From the NCBI GenBank assembly GCA_963775395.1, contig CAVZIX010000005.1, positions 62,001 through 126,000 on the forward strand: a stretch of DNA of 64,000 nt, read 5' to 3'. The notes beneath the pieces were generated by a model, which was not told the origin of the DNA, did no database searches, and saw only the letters and a program-made list of their open reading frames with translations. Position numbers and translations under genes: made by a program. This document shows, piece after piece, positions 39,283-52,221 of the stretch. Numbering within the stretch: position 1 is the first letter of the stretch; the number at the start of each line of letters is the position of its first letter. This stretch comes from JAIBJN01 sp963775395. GTDB lineage: Bacteria > Actinomycetota > Thermoleophilia > Gaiellales > Gaiellaceae.

Positions 39283-40577
39283 CCGGCCGCGAGGGCGCGC
39301 GACGACGTGCTCACCTGCGGACGTGGCCGCAGGCCGAGCAGAGCCTCGTCGAGCGTCGCGACGAGGCGCTCGCGCGAGCCTTCCAGGAGCGTCTCCACGA
39401 GCGCGCGCCTGACGGCGTCCTCCGCCCGCGCGCCGGGGCCGTCGCCGTCCAGGAGCGCGCGGAGCGAGATGAGGAGGTCCTCGCGCTCGCGGGCGGTCTC
39501 GCCGAGCAGGACGGCCGCGCGCATCGCAGCCGCCCACGGCCCCTCGTCGCAGCCGAGAAGCGTGTCGAGCGCCTCGCGGAGCTCGTCCGAGCGGTGCGCG
39601 CCCCCGTGGAAGAGGGCGAGCTCCCAGCGGTCGAGCGCCTCGAGCAGCTCGTCCGGCGCCTCGGCGAGGCGCGTCTGGAGGTCGACGACGAGCGGGGCGC
39701 GGAAGACGTCGAGGCGCGTTGCCTCACCGGGCGGGACCTGAGCGGCGGTGGCCGGCATCGGGCGCACGCCGTACGGCCGGTAGTCGAGCCGCTCGAAGAC
39801 AACCGGGCCGGCTGCGATCGCGCCGGGCGTCGCCAGGCGGAGCGCGCTCACGACGCGCCCGAACTCGCCGGGGGCATCCGGCACGCGGCAGGCCTGCGCG
39901 TCGAGCTCGGCCTCCAGCTCGAGGACGAGCGTCCGGTCGAACTCACGCCCCCAGTCGCGAGGGAGCAGACGTCCGGCGTCGGGCCACGACGCGGTGAGCT
40001 CGCCGACCGCGGCCGGCCGCACGTGGACACCGCGCCCGAGCTCGGCAGCCCCACCGGCGGTCAGCCCGACGAGCGGCGTGACGGCAGCGTACGAACGGCG
40101 ATCGCCGTACAGGGAGCGCTCGAGCTCCACGTAGGCGCGCTCGAAGGCGGAGTCGTCCCAGTCGAAGCCGCCCAGCGTCTCGGCCGTGCGGACGAGGAGC
40201 GGGATGAGGATCGTGCGCCTGAGCGCCTCGTCCTCGCCGATCCGCTCGTCGGCGTGGGCGCTGGCGAAGATGCCGGCAGCGGGCTCGTCCTTCAGCGCGG
40301 ACAGAGCCTCGCGCGCGTCCTCGCGGAGGGCGAGGCGGCCGGCGCGCTGCTCGACGAACGACCCGACGAGAGGCCGGTACTCGTAGAGGGTCGGCCGGTT
40401 CGGGCCTCCGTGCTCCTCGAGCGCGATGGGGATGTCGGCGCCGCCCTCGAGCTCCATCCCCAGATCGAAGAAGGCACCCAGGCAGAATCCGCGGAGAGCG
40501 GTGAAGAGCCCGGGCGAGCGGGGAGCTCTGCCCGTGCCCCCGTCATGGGAGCTGCGATCGGAAGCCCGGTCGGACAC
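39279..40577 (-). CDS. Unrecognised 432-residue protein in the lhr-nei operon
   Basis: A soluble, mainly helical acidic protein without recognised catalytic motifs. Visible phrases are FTALRGFCLGAFFDLGMELEGG, RPTLYEYRPLVGSFVEQRAGRL, LDYRPYGVRPMPATAAQVPPG and an aliphatic helical C terminus (EALDTLLGCDEGPWAAAMRAAVLLGE). The repeated R-P-Y/L-Y elements might bind nucleotides or DNA, but this is speculation. It begins with GTG nine bases after the nei stop and is coupled to the next gene by ATGA. Operon position suggests a part in DNA repair. Confidence 0.7.
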   Translation of the reverse strand: MSDRASDRSSHDGGTGRAPRSPGLFTALRGFCLGAFFDLGMELEGGADIPIALEEHGGPNRPTLYEYRPLVGSFVEQRAGRLALREDAREALSALKDEPAAGIFASAHADERIGEDEALRRTILIPLLVRTAETLGGFDWDDSAFERAYVELERSLYGDRRSYAAVTPLVGLTAGGAAELGRGVHVRPAAVGELTASWPDAGRLLPRDWGREFDRTLVLELEAELDAQACRVPDAPGEFGRVVSALRLATPGAIAAGPVVFERLDYRPYGVRPMPATAAQVPPGEATRLDVFRAPLVVDLQTRLAEAPDELLEALDRWELALFHGGAHRSDELREALDTLLGCDEGPWAAAMRAAVLLGETAREREDLLISLRALLDGDGPGARAEDAVRRALVETLLEGSRERLVATLDEALLGLRPRPQVSTSSRALAAG

Positions 40578-40586
40578 GCGGAACGG

Positions 40587-41339
40587 TTACGCCTTCGCGG
40601 GGCCCGTTCCTGCCTGGCAGCCCGGGCACCAGTACGCCATGCGCGCCTCGTCGCCCTGCGGAAACGAGCGGATGTCCTCCCCGCAGCGCCGGCACGGCCG
40701 TCCCGCCAGGCGGTACACCCGGTGCCGTCGGCGGCCCGCCCGCATCAGGCGCGCTGCCTCGCCGACGATCCGTTCGAGATCCTCGTCGGCCAGCTCGCCG
40801 AGCGGTCGCCAGGGCGAGATCTCGGCCTCGAAGAGGATCTCCGCCTTCCACATGTTCCCGATGCCCGAAAGGAGGCGCTGGTCGAGGAGCGCGTCGCCGA
40901 CCTGGCGGGAAGGACCGGCCGTCCGCAGGCGTGCGACCATGGCTTCCAGGTCGGGCGGATCGGCGAGGACGTCGGGGCCGAGCCGCGCCACGGCAGGCGA
41001 CCGGCCGCGGGTCAGCTCGAGCACCGGGCCGTTCCAGAGCACCGCCTGGCGCTCGCGCCCGCGCAGGACGAGCCACGGCGTCCCGAACGGCTCCGTCCCT
41101 GCGGACTGCACGCGCCAGCGTCCGTGCATCCGGAGGTGGCTGCGGAGGAGCAGACCGCCCTCGAAGCTGAGGAGGAGGTTCTTTCCGACCGCCTCCACCC
41201 GCTCGAGACGCAGGCCGTCGAGACGCTCCGGAAGCCGCAGGACGGCCGCCCGCGGATGCGGTGTCTCGACCGCGACGACCTCGCCCTCGAGCACACGAAG
41301 CCGCTCCGCGGCGCGGTGGAGCGCGTCGCCCTCAGGCAT
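40587..41339 (-). CDS. nei: Endonuclease VIII-like DNA glycosylase/AP lyase (Nei2 type)
   Basis: A 250-residue Fpg/Nei family enzyme. The N-terminal PEGD (residues 2-5; proline nucleophile, glutamate) marks Nei rather than Fpg (PELPE). K53 in VGKNLLLSF and the H2TH segment (LLDQRLLSGIGNMWKAEILF) follow; a C-terminal zinc finger uses C216, C219, C238 and C241. It excises oxidised bases and nicks the strand. It lies nine bases after lhr; the lhr-nei2 pairing is known in mycobacteria. Confidence 0.9.
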   Translation of the reverse strand: MPEGDALHRAAERLRVLEGEVVAVETPHPRAAVLRLPERLDGLRLERVEAVGKNLLLSFEGGLLLRSHLRMHGRWRVQSAGTEPFGTPWLVLRGRERQAVLWNGPVLELTRGRSPAVARLGPDVLADPPDLEAMVARLRTAGPSRQVGDALLDQRLLSGIGNMWKAEILFEAEISPWRPLGELADEDLERIVGEAARLMRAGRRRHRVYRLAGRPCRRCGEDIRSFPQGDEARMAYWCPGCQAGTGPAKA

Positions 41340-41348
41340 CGGCCGGCA

Positions 41349-45542
<4,194 letters not shown>

Positions 45543-45585
45543 GATCCCAGCCTACCGGCGCAGCAGCGCCGAGCCGCGTAGCCGC

Positions 45586-46221
45586 TCAGGTCAGCAGAAC
45601 GCGTGGAACGCGCAGGCGTCCAACGAGGAGCAACGCTGCGGGCAGGAGGGCGGCCGCGCGGAGCACGCAGACTCCGGCGAGCTCCCAGTTCGTGGGCGAG
45701 CCGGCAACGAGAGCGGCGCGTTCGACGTCGTAGTGGGAGACGAACGCCGCGGCGAGCGCGACGGCGACGAGAGCGACGCCCGCAGCGGCGGCCGACCACC
45801 GTCGGCCCGCCAGAGCGAAGAGGGCGACGACGACCGCTGCGAACAGGCAGGCCTCGGCGGCGCTCGACTGCCAGGCCACCGCCGAGGGTGCGGCATCCTC
45901 CGGCCAGGGCGCCGGCTGCACCCAGCCCTCCATCAGGCGCTGGACGCTTACGAAGAGCACGCCTGCGCCGCCCAGCACGGCGGCCGCGGCCAGCCTGGTG
46001 CGAACGCGCCACTGCCGGTTGAAGCCGGCGGCGAGAACCTCGACCGGGCCGAAGCGGTCCAGAGCTGTCTCCGCCGCCTCGTCCCGGGCCACGCCGGAGG
46101 CCACGCCCTCGTCGACGGAGGCCTGCAGGTGATCCTCGACCTCGACCAGGATCCTCCGGCGGCGTAGCGGGCCGACCGTGAGCTCGCGGGCCAGCGCAGC
46201 GACGTAGTCGTTCAGGGTCAT
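45586..46221 (-). CDS. HAAS-type membrane protein partner of PadR
   Basis: A 211-residue protein: the cytoplasmic N-terminal domain (MTLNDYVAALARELTVGPLRRRRILVEVEDHL) matches the HAAS/permease-prefix type found next to PadR regulators. About four hydrophobic helices follow (79-98, 122-140, 145-163, 183-202). Such proteins often act as membrane sensors controlled by the co-encoded PadR. The ATG overlaps the PadR stop. Confidence 0.75.
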   Translation of the reverse strand: MTLNDYVAALARELTVGPLRRRRILVEVEDHLQASVDEGVASGVARDEAAETALDRFGPVEVLAAGFNRQWRVRTRLAAAAVLGGAGVLFVSVQRLMEGWVQPAPWPEDAAPSAVAWQSSAAEACLFAAVVVALFALAGRRWSAAAAGVALVAVALAAAFVSHYDVERAALVAGSPTNWELAGVCVLRAAALLPAALLLVGRLRVPRVLLT

Positions 46222-46535
46222 CGGGCCTCGCCCACAACCGTCGTGACTGCGCCGGCGAACGCGCTCCAGTCGCTCCGCCCGCGCTCGAGCTTGCCCCGCC
46301 CACGGCGCGTGAGCCTGTAGACCCGTCGCCGCCGGCCGCCGTGAGCCTCCCAGCTGCTGGTCAGGAACCCAGACGCTTCGAGCCGGTGGAGCGCCGGATA
46401 CACGGTTCCCTCTGGGAGATCGAAGGCGCCCGCGCTCTGCCGTCGCAGCTCCTCGATGACTGCGTAGCCGTGGGCCGGAGCGTCCGCGAGGACCGCGAGG
46501 ACGAGCAGGTCGAGATGTCCGTGGAGCTCGCTCAT
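46218..46535 (-). CDS. PadR-family transcriptional regulator
   Basis: A 105-residue winged-helix repressor: LDLLVLAVLADAPAHGYAVIEEL, LPEGTVYPALHRLEASGFL and RRRVYRLTRRGR are the family core, followed by a short dimer helix. It lacks the longer C-terminal domain of effector-binding PadR-s2. ATG 46535 is chosen over 46577, since upstream codons overlap the likely promoter/operator (TCTATACATAGA, 46551-46562). It probably represses itself and the membrane gene. Confidence 0.88.
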   Translation of the reverse strand: MSELHGHLDLLVLAVLADAPAHGYAVIEELRRQSAGAFDLPEGTVYPALHRLEASGFLTSSWEAHGGRRRRVYRLTRRGRGKLERGRSDWSAFAGAVTTVVGEAR

Positions 46536-46550
46536 TCGTACCTTAGGGAT

Positions 46551-46562
46551 TCTATACATAGA
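46551..46562. promoter_or_regulatory. Possible PadR operator overlapping its own promoter
   Basis: TCTAT-AC-ATAGA is a near-palindrome with 5-bp arms, 16 bases before the padR ATG. The minus-strand TAGAAT (-10-like) overlaps it. An AT-rich palindrome at this location is unusual in such GC-rich sequence and fits autoregulation. Confidence 0.5.
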
Positions 46563-46579
46563 CGGGCTAGGTATCAACG

Positions 46580-46608
46580 TTGTCGCGCCCCTCGGACAGG
46601 AGTACGCT
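46580..46608 (+). promoter_or_regulatory. Promoter of the M15-like peptidase gene
   Basis: TTGTCG (46580-46585), 17 bases and TACGCT (46603-46608). Unlike most starts here, the gene has a real 5' leader with GGGAGG before ATG 46634. Confidence 0.6.
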
Positions 46609-46633
46609 TGCCCCCAGACTCTGGGAGGTCGAG

Positions 46634-47616
46634 ATGGCTAAGAAGATCGAGTTCGACGTGATCGACCGTTGCCCAGTCCCTCGCGCCTTGGCGGACGAGG
46701 TCCGGTTCCTCAAGCAGAAGACGGGCGCGACGCTCAACTCGTGCGATCGCTCGCCCGAGGCTGAGCCGCTGCTCCGGGCCAACGGGAAGAAAACCCAGGA
46801 GAAGCTCCATGCGGAGTTTCTGGCGGGCGGCACACCTGCAAACAAGCCAGGTTTCTCGACGCACGAACGCCGGAACGACGGGACGGCATACCCCGGGAGG
46901 CGAGGTGCGCGCCTCGAGGACTGGCAGGTCGGGATGGACTGGAGCCCGCCCGGCGCCAGTCGTCCGTGAGGCGTCGAAACGGGGCTGGATCGTCACCGTG
47001 ACCTACCCGGACAACCCGAAGGAGGCTCACCACCTGAACTTCCGCAAGGCGCCCGAGCTCGACATCGAGCTCGAGAAGGGCGACTCGGGCAAGCGTGTCA
47101 GGGAGTTCACGCAGAAGCTCGCCAACCTCCGAAGCCCGAAGACCGCCGAGCCGTATCTCGAGCACGACCACTTCCGCTACGACCGGTTCGTCGTCACGGC
47201 CGTGCGGCGCTTCCAGGCCGACTACCAGCAAAAGCGGGACGGCAAGTTCGGATCACAGACGGCCACGCAGCTCGAGGTCGCGCTGCGCGAGCAGAAGGAA
47301 CGGGAGAAGCGCGACTACAAGCGTGGCGACCGGGGCCCCGAGGTCTTCCGGCTGAGCAAGGCGCTCAGCATCGTCCTGGACCCCAAGGGCAAGCCATACC
47401 TGAAGCAGCCCCATCCGCGGTACGACAAGTTCGTCGAGGCGGCCGTCAAGCGCTTCCAGGACGACCGCAAGATGAAGGACGACGGCGTCTTTGGCCGCAA
47501 GACGCGCGGAGCGCTCTACCGCGTGCTCGCGCGGCAGACCGCGCCTCCCGAGAAGCCGGCCACGTCCACAAGGAAGAAGAAGACGAAGAGCGAAGAAGGC
47601 GAAGCCCTCCAAGTAA
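46634..47616 (+). pseudogene. M15-like peptidase with two peptidoglycan-binding domains, two +1 frameshifts
   Basis: Frame 1 from ATG 46634 gives a LAS-type peptidase segment: CPVPRALADEVRFL, GFSTHERRNDGTAYPG (H...D metal site) and WQVGMDW; it then hits a stop at 46969. Reading on in the next frame restores REASKRGWIVTVTYPDN and AHHLNF (third metal ligand), then two peptidoglycan-binding repeats (FQADYQQKRDGKFG and FQDDRKMKDDGVFG). A second extra base at about 47589 must be removed to reach a natural Lys-rich end (AKKAKPSK, stop 47614-47616). Otherwise the frame runs on to 48263 through the next gene. Intact, it would be a D-Ala-D-Ala carboxypeptidase-like wall enzyme. No signal peptide is visible. 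Confidence 0.75.
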
Positions 47617-47625
47617 GATCGGGGC

Positions 47626-48201
47626 GTGGCCACAACACGCCCGACCCACCTGTACTTCACCGGCGACGACGAGGCCGACCGCCTGCTCGCCGAGGAGCCG
47701 CTCGCCCTCCTGGTCGGCTTCGTGCTCGATCAGCAGGTCACCGTGCAGAAGGCGTTCGCCGGGCCGCTCGAGATTCGCCGGCGGCTGGGGACGTTCGACG
47801 CGGCCGCGATCGCCGGCGCAGACCCGGGCGAGCTCGAAGCGCTCTTCCGCACTCGACCGGCCATCCACCGCTTCCCGGGGAACATGGCCAGGCGCGTCCA
47901 GGAGCTGTGCGCCGCGATCGTGGAGGACTACGGCGGTCGGGCCGAGCGCGTCTGGCTCGAGGCGGAGAGCGGCAAGGACCTCGAGAAGCGCCTGCTCGAT
48001 CTGCCGGGCATCGGGCCGATGAAGGCGCGGTCGCTGATCGCGATCCTGGTCAAGCGCTACGGCGTGCGCCCGCCCGGCTGGGAGGACGTCGCGCCGACGC
48101 ATCCGACCCTCGGGGACGTGGACTCCTACGAGGCCCTCGAGGCCTACCAGGAGAAGAAGCGCGCCTACAAGGCGTCGCTCAGGGCCGCGAGCTCGAAGTA
48201 G
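47626..48201 (+). CDS. HhH-GPD base-excision DNA glycosylase-like protein
   Basis: A 191-residue protein: LVGFVLDQQVTVQKAFAGP is the HhH-GPD N-terminal helix pair. The helix-hairpin-helix is LLDLPGIGPMKARSL, and an aspartate in GDVDSYEAL takes the approximate catalytic position. There is no iron-sulfur cluster motif. It probably removes damaged bases. GTG 47626 lies 6 bases after TAAGAT (47614-47619), whose TAA is also the reconstructed stop of the upstream gene. The C terminus is basic (KKRAYKASLRAASSK). Confidence 0.85.
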   Translation: MATTRPTHLYFTGDDEADRLLAEEPLALLVGFVLDQQVTVQKAFAGPLEIRRRLGTFDAAAIAGADPGELEALFRTRPAIHRFPGNMARRVQELCAAIVEDYGGRAERVWLEAESGKDLEKRLLDLPGIGPMKARSLIAILVKRYGVRPPGWEDVAPTHPTLGDVDSYEALEAYQEKKRAYKASLRAASSK

Positions 48202-48204
48202 CCG

Positions 48205-49380
48205 TCAGGAAACGCCGGCGAGAAGCGAGGCCCGCGTCTCGCGGAGCATCTCTCGGGCGATGACGATGCGCTGGATCTCCTGCGTGCCCTCGTAGATCTG
48301 GGTGATCTTCGCGTCCCGCATCATGCGCTCCACCGGGTACTCCTTCATGTACCCGTAGCCGCCGAGGATCTGCACGGCTTCTGTCGTGACCTCCATGGCC
48401 GTATCCCCGCAGAAGAGCTTCGCCATCGCCGAGACCTTCGTCAGCGGCTCGATGCCCTCGTCGATCGCCATCCCGACCTTGTAGAGCAGCCCGCGCGCCG
48501 CCTCGCATTTCGTCTCCATCTCGGCGAGCTTGGCGGCAATGAGCTGGTGCTCCCCGATCGGCTTGCCCATCGTCTCGCGCGTCTTCGCGTACTCGAGCGC
48601 GTAGTCGGTCGCGCCCTGTGCGATGCCGAGCGCCTGGGCGGCGATCCCGGGGCGCGAGCGGTCGAGCACCCGCATGGCCACCTTGAAGCCGTCGCCCTCC
48701 TCGAGCAGGCGGTTCTCGGCGGGGATGCGGCAGTCGTTGAAGAAGACCTCGCCCGTCGTGGAGCCCTTGATGCCCATCTTCGGCTCGATCCGCCCGACCT
48801 CGAAGCCCGGGGCGTCGCTCTCGACGAGGAAGGCCGAGATGCCGCTGGGGCCGGCATTCGGATCGGTCTTGGCGAAGACGACGTAGAGGCTCGCCACCCC
48901 CGCGTTCGTGATGAAGCGCTTGGAGCCGTTGATGACGTACTCGTCGCCCTCACGTCGTGCCTCGGAGCGCATCGCCGCCGCGTCCGAGCCCGAGCCTGGC
49001 TCGGTGAGGGCATAGGCCGGGAGCCACTCGCCGCTGGCCAGCTTCGGCAGGTAGCGCTCCTTCTGCTCCTCGCTCCCGTCGTTCTTGATGGCGAGCGCGC
49101 CGAGCTCCTGGAGGGCGAGGATGAGGCCCGTCGTCGCGCAGACCTTCGAGATCTCCTCGATGGCGACAAGCACCATCAGCGTTCCCGTGCCCGTGCCGCC
49201 GAAGCGCTCCTCGAAGGGCAGCCCGAGGATCTCGTGCTCGCGCAGCAGCTTGACCATGTCCCACGGGAACTCGCCCGTTTCGTCGATCTCGGCAGCGCGC
49301 GGCGCGATGCGCTCGCGGGCGAGTGCGCGGATGAGGTCGCGGATCTCGCGCTGCTCGTCGGAGAGCGGCTCGTACCCCAC
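48205..49380 (-). CDS. Acyl-CoA dehydrogenase
   Basis: A 391-residue flavoenzyme of the medium/short-chain type: YALTEPGSGSDAAAM, FITNAG, MGIKGSTTGEVFF, ILGGYGYMKEYPVE, and the catalytic glutamate in QIYEGTQEIQR. It forms enoyl-CoA from acyl-CoA. It is a paralog of the dehydrogenase at 25021. GTG 49380 lies 6 bases after TACAAT (49392-49387), a near-consensus -10. It converges on the glycosylase gene. Confidence 0.93.
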   Translation of the reverse strand: MGYEPLSDEQREIRDLIRALARERIAPRAAEIDETGEFPWDMVKLLREHEILGLPFEERFGGTGTGTLMVLVAIEEISKVCATTGLILALQELGALAIKNDGSEEQKERYLPKLASGEWLPAYALTEPGSGSDAAAMRSEARREGDEYVINGSKRFITNAGVASLYVVFAKTDPNAGPSGISAFLVESDAPGFEVGRIEPKMGIKGSTTGEVFFNDCRIPAENRLLEEGDGFKVAMRVLDRSRPGIAAQALGIAQGATDYALEYAKTRETMGKPIGEHQLIAAKLAEMETKCEAARGLLYKVGMAIDEGIEPLTKVSAMAKLFCGDTAMEVTTEAVQILGGYGYMKEYPVERMMRDAKITQIYEGTQEIQRIVIAREMLRETRASLLAGVS

Positions 49381-49493
49381 GGCGGGATTGTAGGGCGCAG
49401 GGCGCGCGACACGCTCTCGTCACGATCCGTGAGCCACGGCTGCGCTTTTCAGCGTTACGCTCGAAAGCGGGAGGAGGGCGGGGTGCCCCTAGA

Positions 49494-50360
49494 TTAAGAG
49501 CCTCTTTCCACGCCGCCCCAGTCCAGGTCGCGGACTCCCAGCGGGACACGGACCATCGGGTCGTAGGGCGCCGCGGCCGGGAAGACGTACACGGCGTCCT
49601 CCGTGGCGAGCGCTGCCCAGCGCTCGTCGGGTGACCACGCGACAGCGTGAGGATCGCGCGCCGCGGCCGGCAATGCGAGCGGGCCCGCGTCGCGGTCGAA
49701 GAGCCGCACGCCGTCGTCCGGGCCGAAGAGCGCGAAGTACGTCCCCAGAGGGCTGGGCCGCATGAAGCGGGCCTCCCGCACGACCCACGGCGGCTGGACG
49801 TGGATCACGCGCCCGTTCTCGATGAGGACGAGCACGCGCTCGGCCGGGTCGGCGGTCGACTCGGCGAGGACGATGACCCGTTCGGGGCCGAGCGCAACCG
49901 CCTGGACGGCGCGGAACGGGCCGCTGCGCGGGGCACCCGGCGGGGAGAGCCAACGCGAGATCTCCCGCCGAAGCGTCCTCCCGCTGACGACCACCTGCAC
50001 CGCTCCGTACCCCAGCCCTGCCCAGACGACGTCCCCGTCCACCGTGCCGAGCCCGCTCGAGTCGGTGAGCGGACGGCACATCTCGAACGAAGGGGCGCGC
50101 GCCGGTTCCAGATCGGGGAGCGACACCGCGCTCAGCCGGCAGTCGTCGTCGGCGTAGGTGAGGACGCCTGCGACACGGGCTTCACGAAGGCGGGCCGCCG
50201 CGGGGCCGGCCTGGCCCGTCAGGCCCTGAATCGCGGCCGTGGTCGTCTGCTGCCGAGATTCGCGCGCGACCACCTCCTCGCTACGCAGGGCGTCGAACGC
50301 AGCGACGACGCCCAAGGCGACGACGGCCGCGACGAGCAGCCAGGTGGCGATCCTGCGCAT
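49494..50360 (-). CDS. Membrane-anchored beta-propeller-like protein
   Basis: A 288-residue protein: an N-terminal membrane anchor (IATWLLVAAVVALGVVAAF), then an extracytoplasmic part of repeated strands with propeller-like phrases (GVLTYADDDCRLSAVSL, VVWAGLGYGAVQVVVSG, HAVAWSPDERWAALAT). It resembles the outer domain of the anti-sigma-like protein at 52767. The function is unknown; it may sense or bind wall material, since it sits among wall hydrolases. Confidence 0.65.
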   Translation of the reverse strand: MRRIATWLLVAAVVALGVVAAFDALRSEEVVARESRQQTTTAAIQGLTGQAGPAAARLREARVAGVLTYADDDCRLSAVSLPDLEPARAPSFEMCRPLTDSSGLGTVDGDVVWAGLGYGAVQVVVSGRTLRREISRWLSPPGAPRSGPFRAVQAVALGPERVIVLAESTADPAERVLVLIENGRVIHVQPPWVVREARFMRPSPLGTYFALFGPDDGVRLFDRDAGPLALPAAARDPHAVAWSPDERWAALATEDAVYVFPAAAPYDPMVRVPLGVRDLDWGGVERGS

Positions 50361-50365
50361 TGCGC

Positions 50366-51011
50366 TCAGTCAGTCTTAGCAGCGAATCGCGCGTGCAGGT
50401 GGTTGTCGTGGTTCCACAGGACCTGCACGATCCCCGGCGGGCCGGTGAAGCCCGTCAGCGGGCCGACGTAGACGACCTGCGCGCCGGCGCGCACGAAGCG
50501 GTCGACCAGATCTTGCGCGAGGCGGCGATGGATCTGCTCGACGCGCCTCGGCGGCCGCTCGCGCCGGTCGAGGCGCGGGTAGTACACGTCCACGTCCAGC
50601 CCGTTCTGGTGCGAGGCGTGCTTGGGCCCGAACGGGCCTCCCCGCGGCCGGCTGAGGTCGCCGATGCCGATCCGGGGCGCGCTTCGGGTGCGCGGCCGCG
50701 TACTCGCGGACGACGCGAAGGACGATCCGCACGAGCCGGTCGGTGCCCCACCTCCGCCAGGCCCGGTTCGGCCGCTCCCGCCGCACGGGATCCCAGGTGA
50801 AGAACCCGGCGCGCTCGGCCGGGAGACGGACGCCGCGCACCAGCCGGCCCGCTGAGGGCGTGCCGAGGGCGACGGAGTCGTGCCAGACGACCGGCGCGAC
50901 GGACGGTGTCGGCTTCACCGGCTGGGGCCGTCCCGACCCCGAGTCCACGAAGGCGGCGGCGGGCGCGGCGAAGGCGCAGGTGAGCGCGAACATGCCGGTG
51001 ACGGTTCTCAC
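50366..51011 (-). pseudogene. MepA-like murein endopeptidase (M74/LAS), one +1 frameshift
   Basis: The first frame, from GTG 51011, gives a signal peptide (TGMFALTCAFAAPAAAFVDS), a linker and WHDSVALGTPSAGRLVRGVRLP. It then continues to YAAAHPKRAP. One extra base in the GGGG run at 50674-50677 breaks the frame; after it comes RIGIGDLSRPRGGPFGPKHA, SHQNGLDVDVYYPR (H/D metal site) and WNHDNHLHARF (second H site). Intact, it would be about 214 residues and would cut peptide crosslinks in peptidoglycan. It is divergent from the M14-like gene. The single lesion in a homopolymer could be a sequencing error. Confidence 0.75.
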
Positions 51012-51042
51012 GCGGGTGTCCCGGGTACGCTGGACGACCGAG

Positions 51043-51786
51043 ATGGGGTCCCGGACCTACACCGGCCGATGCGCCGTACAAGCCGTCGTGGCCGCCGCCC
51101 TGCTGACGTCAGCCCTGCTGCTCGCCTTCCCGCCCGCGGCGAGCGCGGACGAGTACCACAAGGCGATCGGGCGCTCGGAGCAGCTGCGCGTGATCCGCGT
51201 GCACCGGTTCGGCGACTTCTCGAGCCCGCGCAAGATCCTCGTCTTCGGCTGCATCCACGGGACCGAGTGCGAGGGGATCGAGATCACCCGCCGGCTCGCC
51301 CGCGGCCCCATGCCGACGAACATCGACCTCTGGATCGTCCATGACCTCAATCCGGACGGGCATCGCCTCGGCGTGCGCCAGAACGGGCGGGGCGTCGACC
51401 TCAACCGCAACTTCGCCTCCGAGTGGACGCGGATCGGGCAGCGGTGGGACCCGCAGTACTCCGGTCCTCGACCCTGGTCGGAGCGCGAGACGCGCATCGC
51501 CCGACAGCTGATCCTCCGCGTGAGGCCCGACGTCACGATCTGGTACCACCAGCCGCAGAACCTCGTGCGCGCCTGGGGTCAGAGCCGGCCGCAGGCCCGC
51601 CGGTACGCGAGCCTGGCGGGCGAGCGCTACGGCTCGATCCGCTGGCCACGGGGAACGGGGCCCAACTGGCAGAACCACACGTTCCCCGGCACGGCGTCGT
51701 TCGTCGTCGAGCTTCCAGCCGGCGAGCTCGCCGACGCACGGGCCGCCCGCCACGCGCGCGCCGTGCGGCGCCTGCTCGTTCCCTAG
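51043..51786 (+). CDS. Secreted M14-like zinc carboxypeptidase / murein peptide amidase
   Basis: A 247-residue protein with a signal peptide (AVQAVVAAALLTSALLLAF to PPAASA). Zinc ligands lie in GCIHGTECEG (HxxE) and IWYHQPQN; VDLNRNFAS holds the Asn-Arg substrate clamp, and a catalytic glutamate is in FVVELPAGEL. The short form and motifs resemble MpaA-like enzymes that cleave wall peptides. TACGCT (51026-51031) precedes ATG 51043 by 11 bases. Confidence 0.85.
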   Translation: MGSRTYTGRCAVQAVVAAALLTSALLLAFPPAASADEYHKAIGRSEQLRVIRVHRFGDFSSPRKILVFGCIHGTECEGIEITRRLARGPMPTNIDLWIVHDLNPDGHRLGVRQNGRGVDLNRNFASEWTRIGQRWDPQYSGPRPWSERETRIARQLILRVRPDVTIWYHQPQNLVRAWGQSRPQARRYASLAGERYGSIRWPRGTGPNWQNHTFPGTASFVVELPAGELADARAARHARAVRRLLVP

Positions 51787-51793
51787 GGCGCGA

Positions 51794-52117
51794 TCAGACG
51801 AGCGTCTCGGCCTCGGAGGCGTCGACGCGCTCCGCCAGGAAGGCCGACAGCCTGGCCGCCTCCTCCTCCGTGAGCGAGACCGCCGCCTGGGCGCGCGGCG
51901 TCTGGCCGCCGGCGTTCCACACGCTGAAGCGGACGTGGCGGCGCTCCTTCTCCTCGGCGAGGTAGCGCGAGACACGCAGCGCCTTGGACGCATCGCCTTC
52001 GACGAGCGGATGCGGCGGGAAGAGCTCGACCAGCTTGACGCGGAGCGGCGCCGCGCACCAAGGGCAGAAGCGGTACCGCTCCTCGACCTCCCTGCGGCAG
52101 CTCGCGCACTCGCGCAT
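51794..52117 (-). CDS. Zinc-ribbon protein of unknown function
   Basis: A 107-residue protein. The N-terminal zinc ribbon is formed by MRECASCRREVEERYRFCPWC (two CxxC pairs). The remaining part (RVSRYLAEEKERRHVRFSVWN, VSLTEEEAARLSAFL) is alpha/beta. ATG 52117 is chosen because the zinc ribbon starts there and TACGCT (52133-52128) lies 10 bases upstream. A nucleic-acid or protein-binding role is possible. Confidence 0.7.
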   Translation of the reverse strand: MRECASCRREVEERYRFCPWCAAPLRVKLVELFPPHPLVEGDASKALRVSRYLAEEKERRHVRFSVWNAGGQTPRAQAAVSLTEEEAARLSAFLAERVDASEAETLV

Positions 52118-52221
52118 CGTCCCGGCAAGCGTACGACGCAGGCTGGACCTCCGCAAGGCGCGCGGGCGTATCCGTTCGCGATGGACCGGATGCGCAGATC
52201 CGCTCGTATAGTCGGCACGCG

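Noticed and set aside
39061..39537. Longer 158-residue version of the small membrane protein
   Set aside because: The extra N terminus lies within the 432-residue gene in another frame; ATG 39282 gives a normal ATGA overlap and a membrane protein start.
47617..48263. Long C-terminal extension of the M15-like peptidase
   Set aside because: After about 47589 the translation is Arg/Pro-rich and overlaps the HhH-GPD gene out of frame; the alternative frame ends naturally in a Lys-rich tail.
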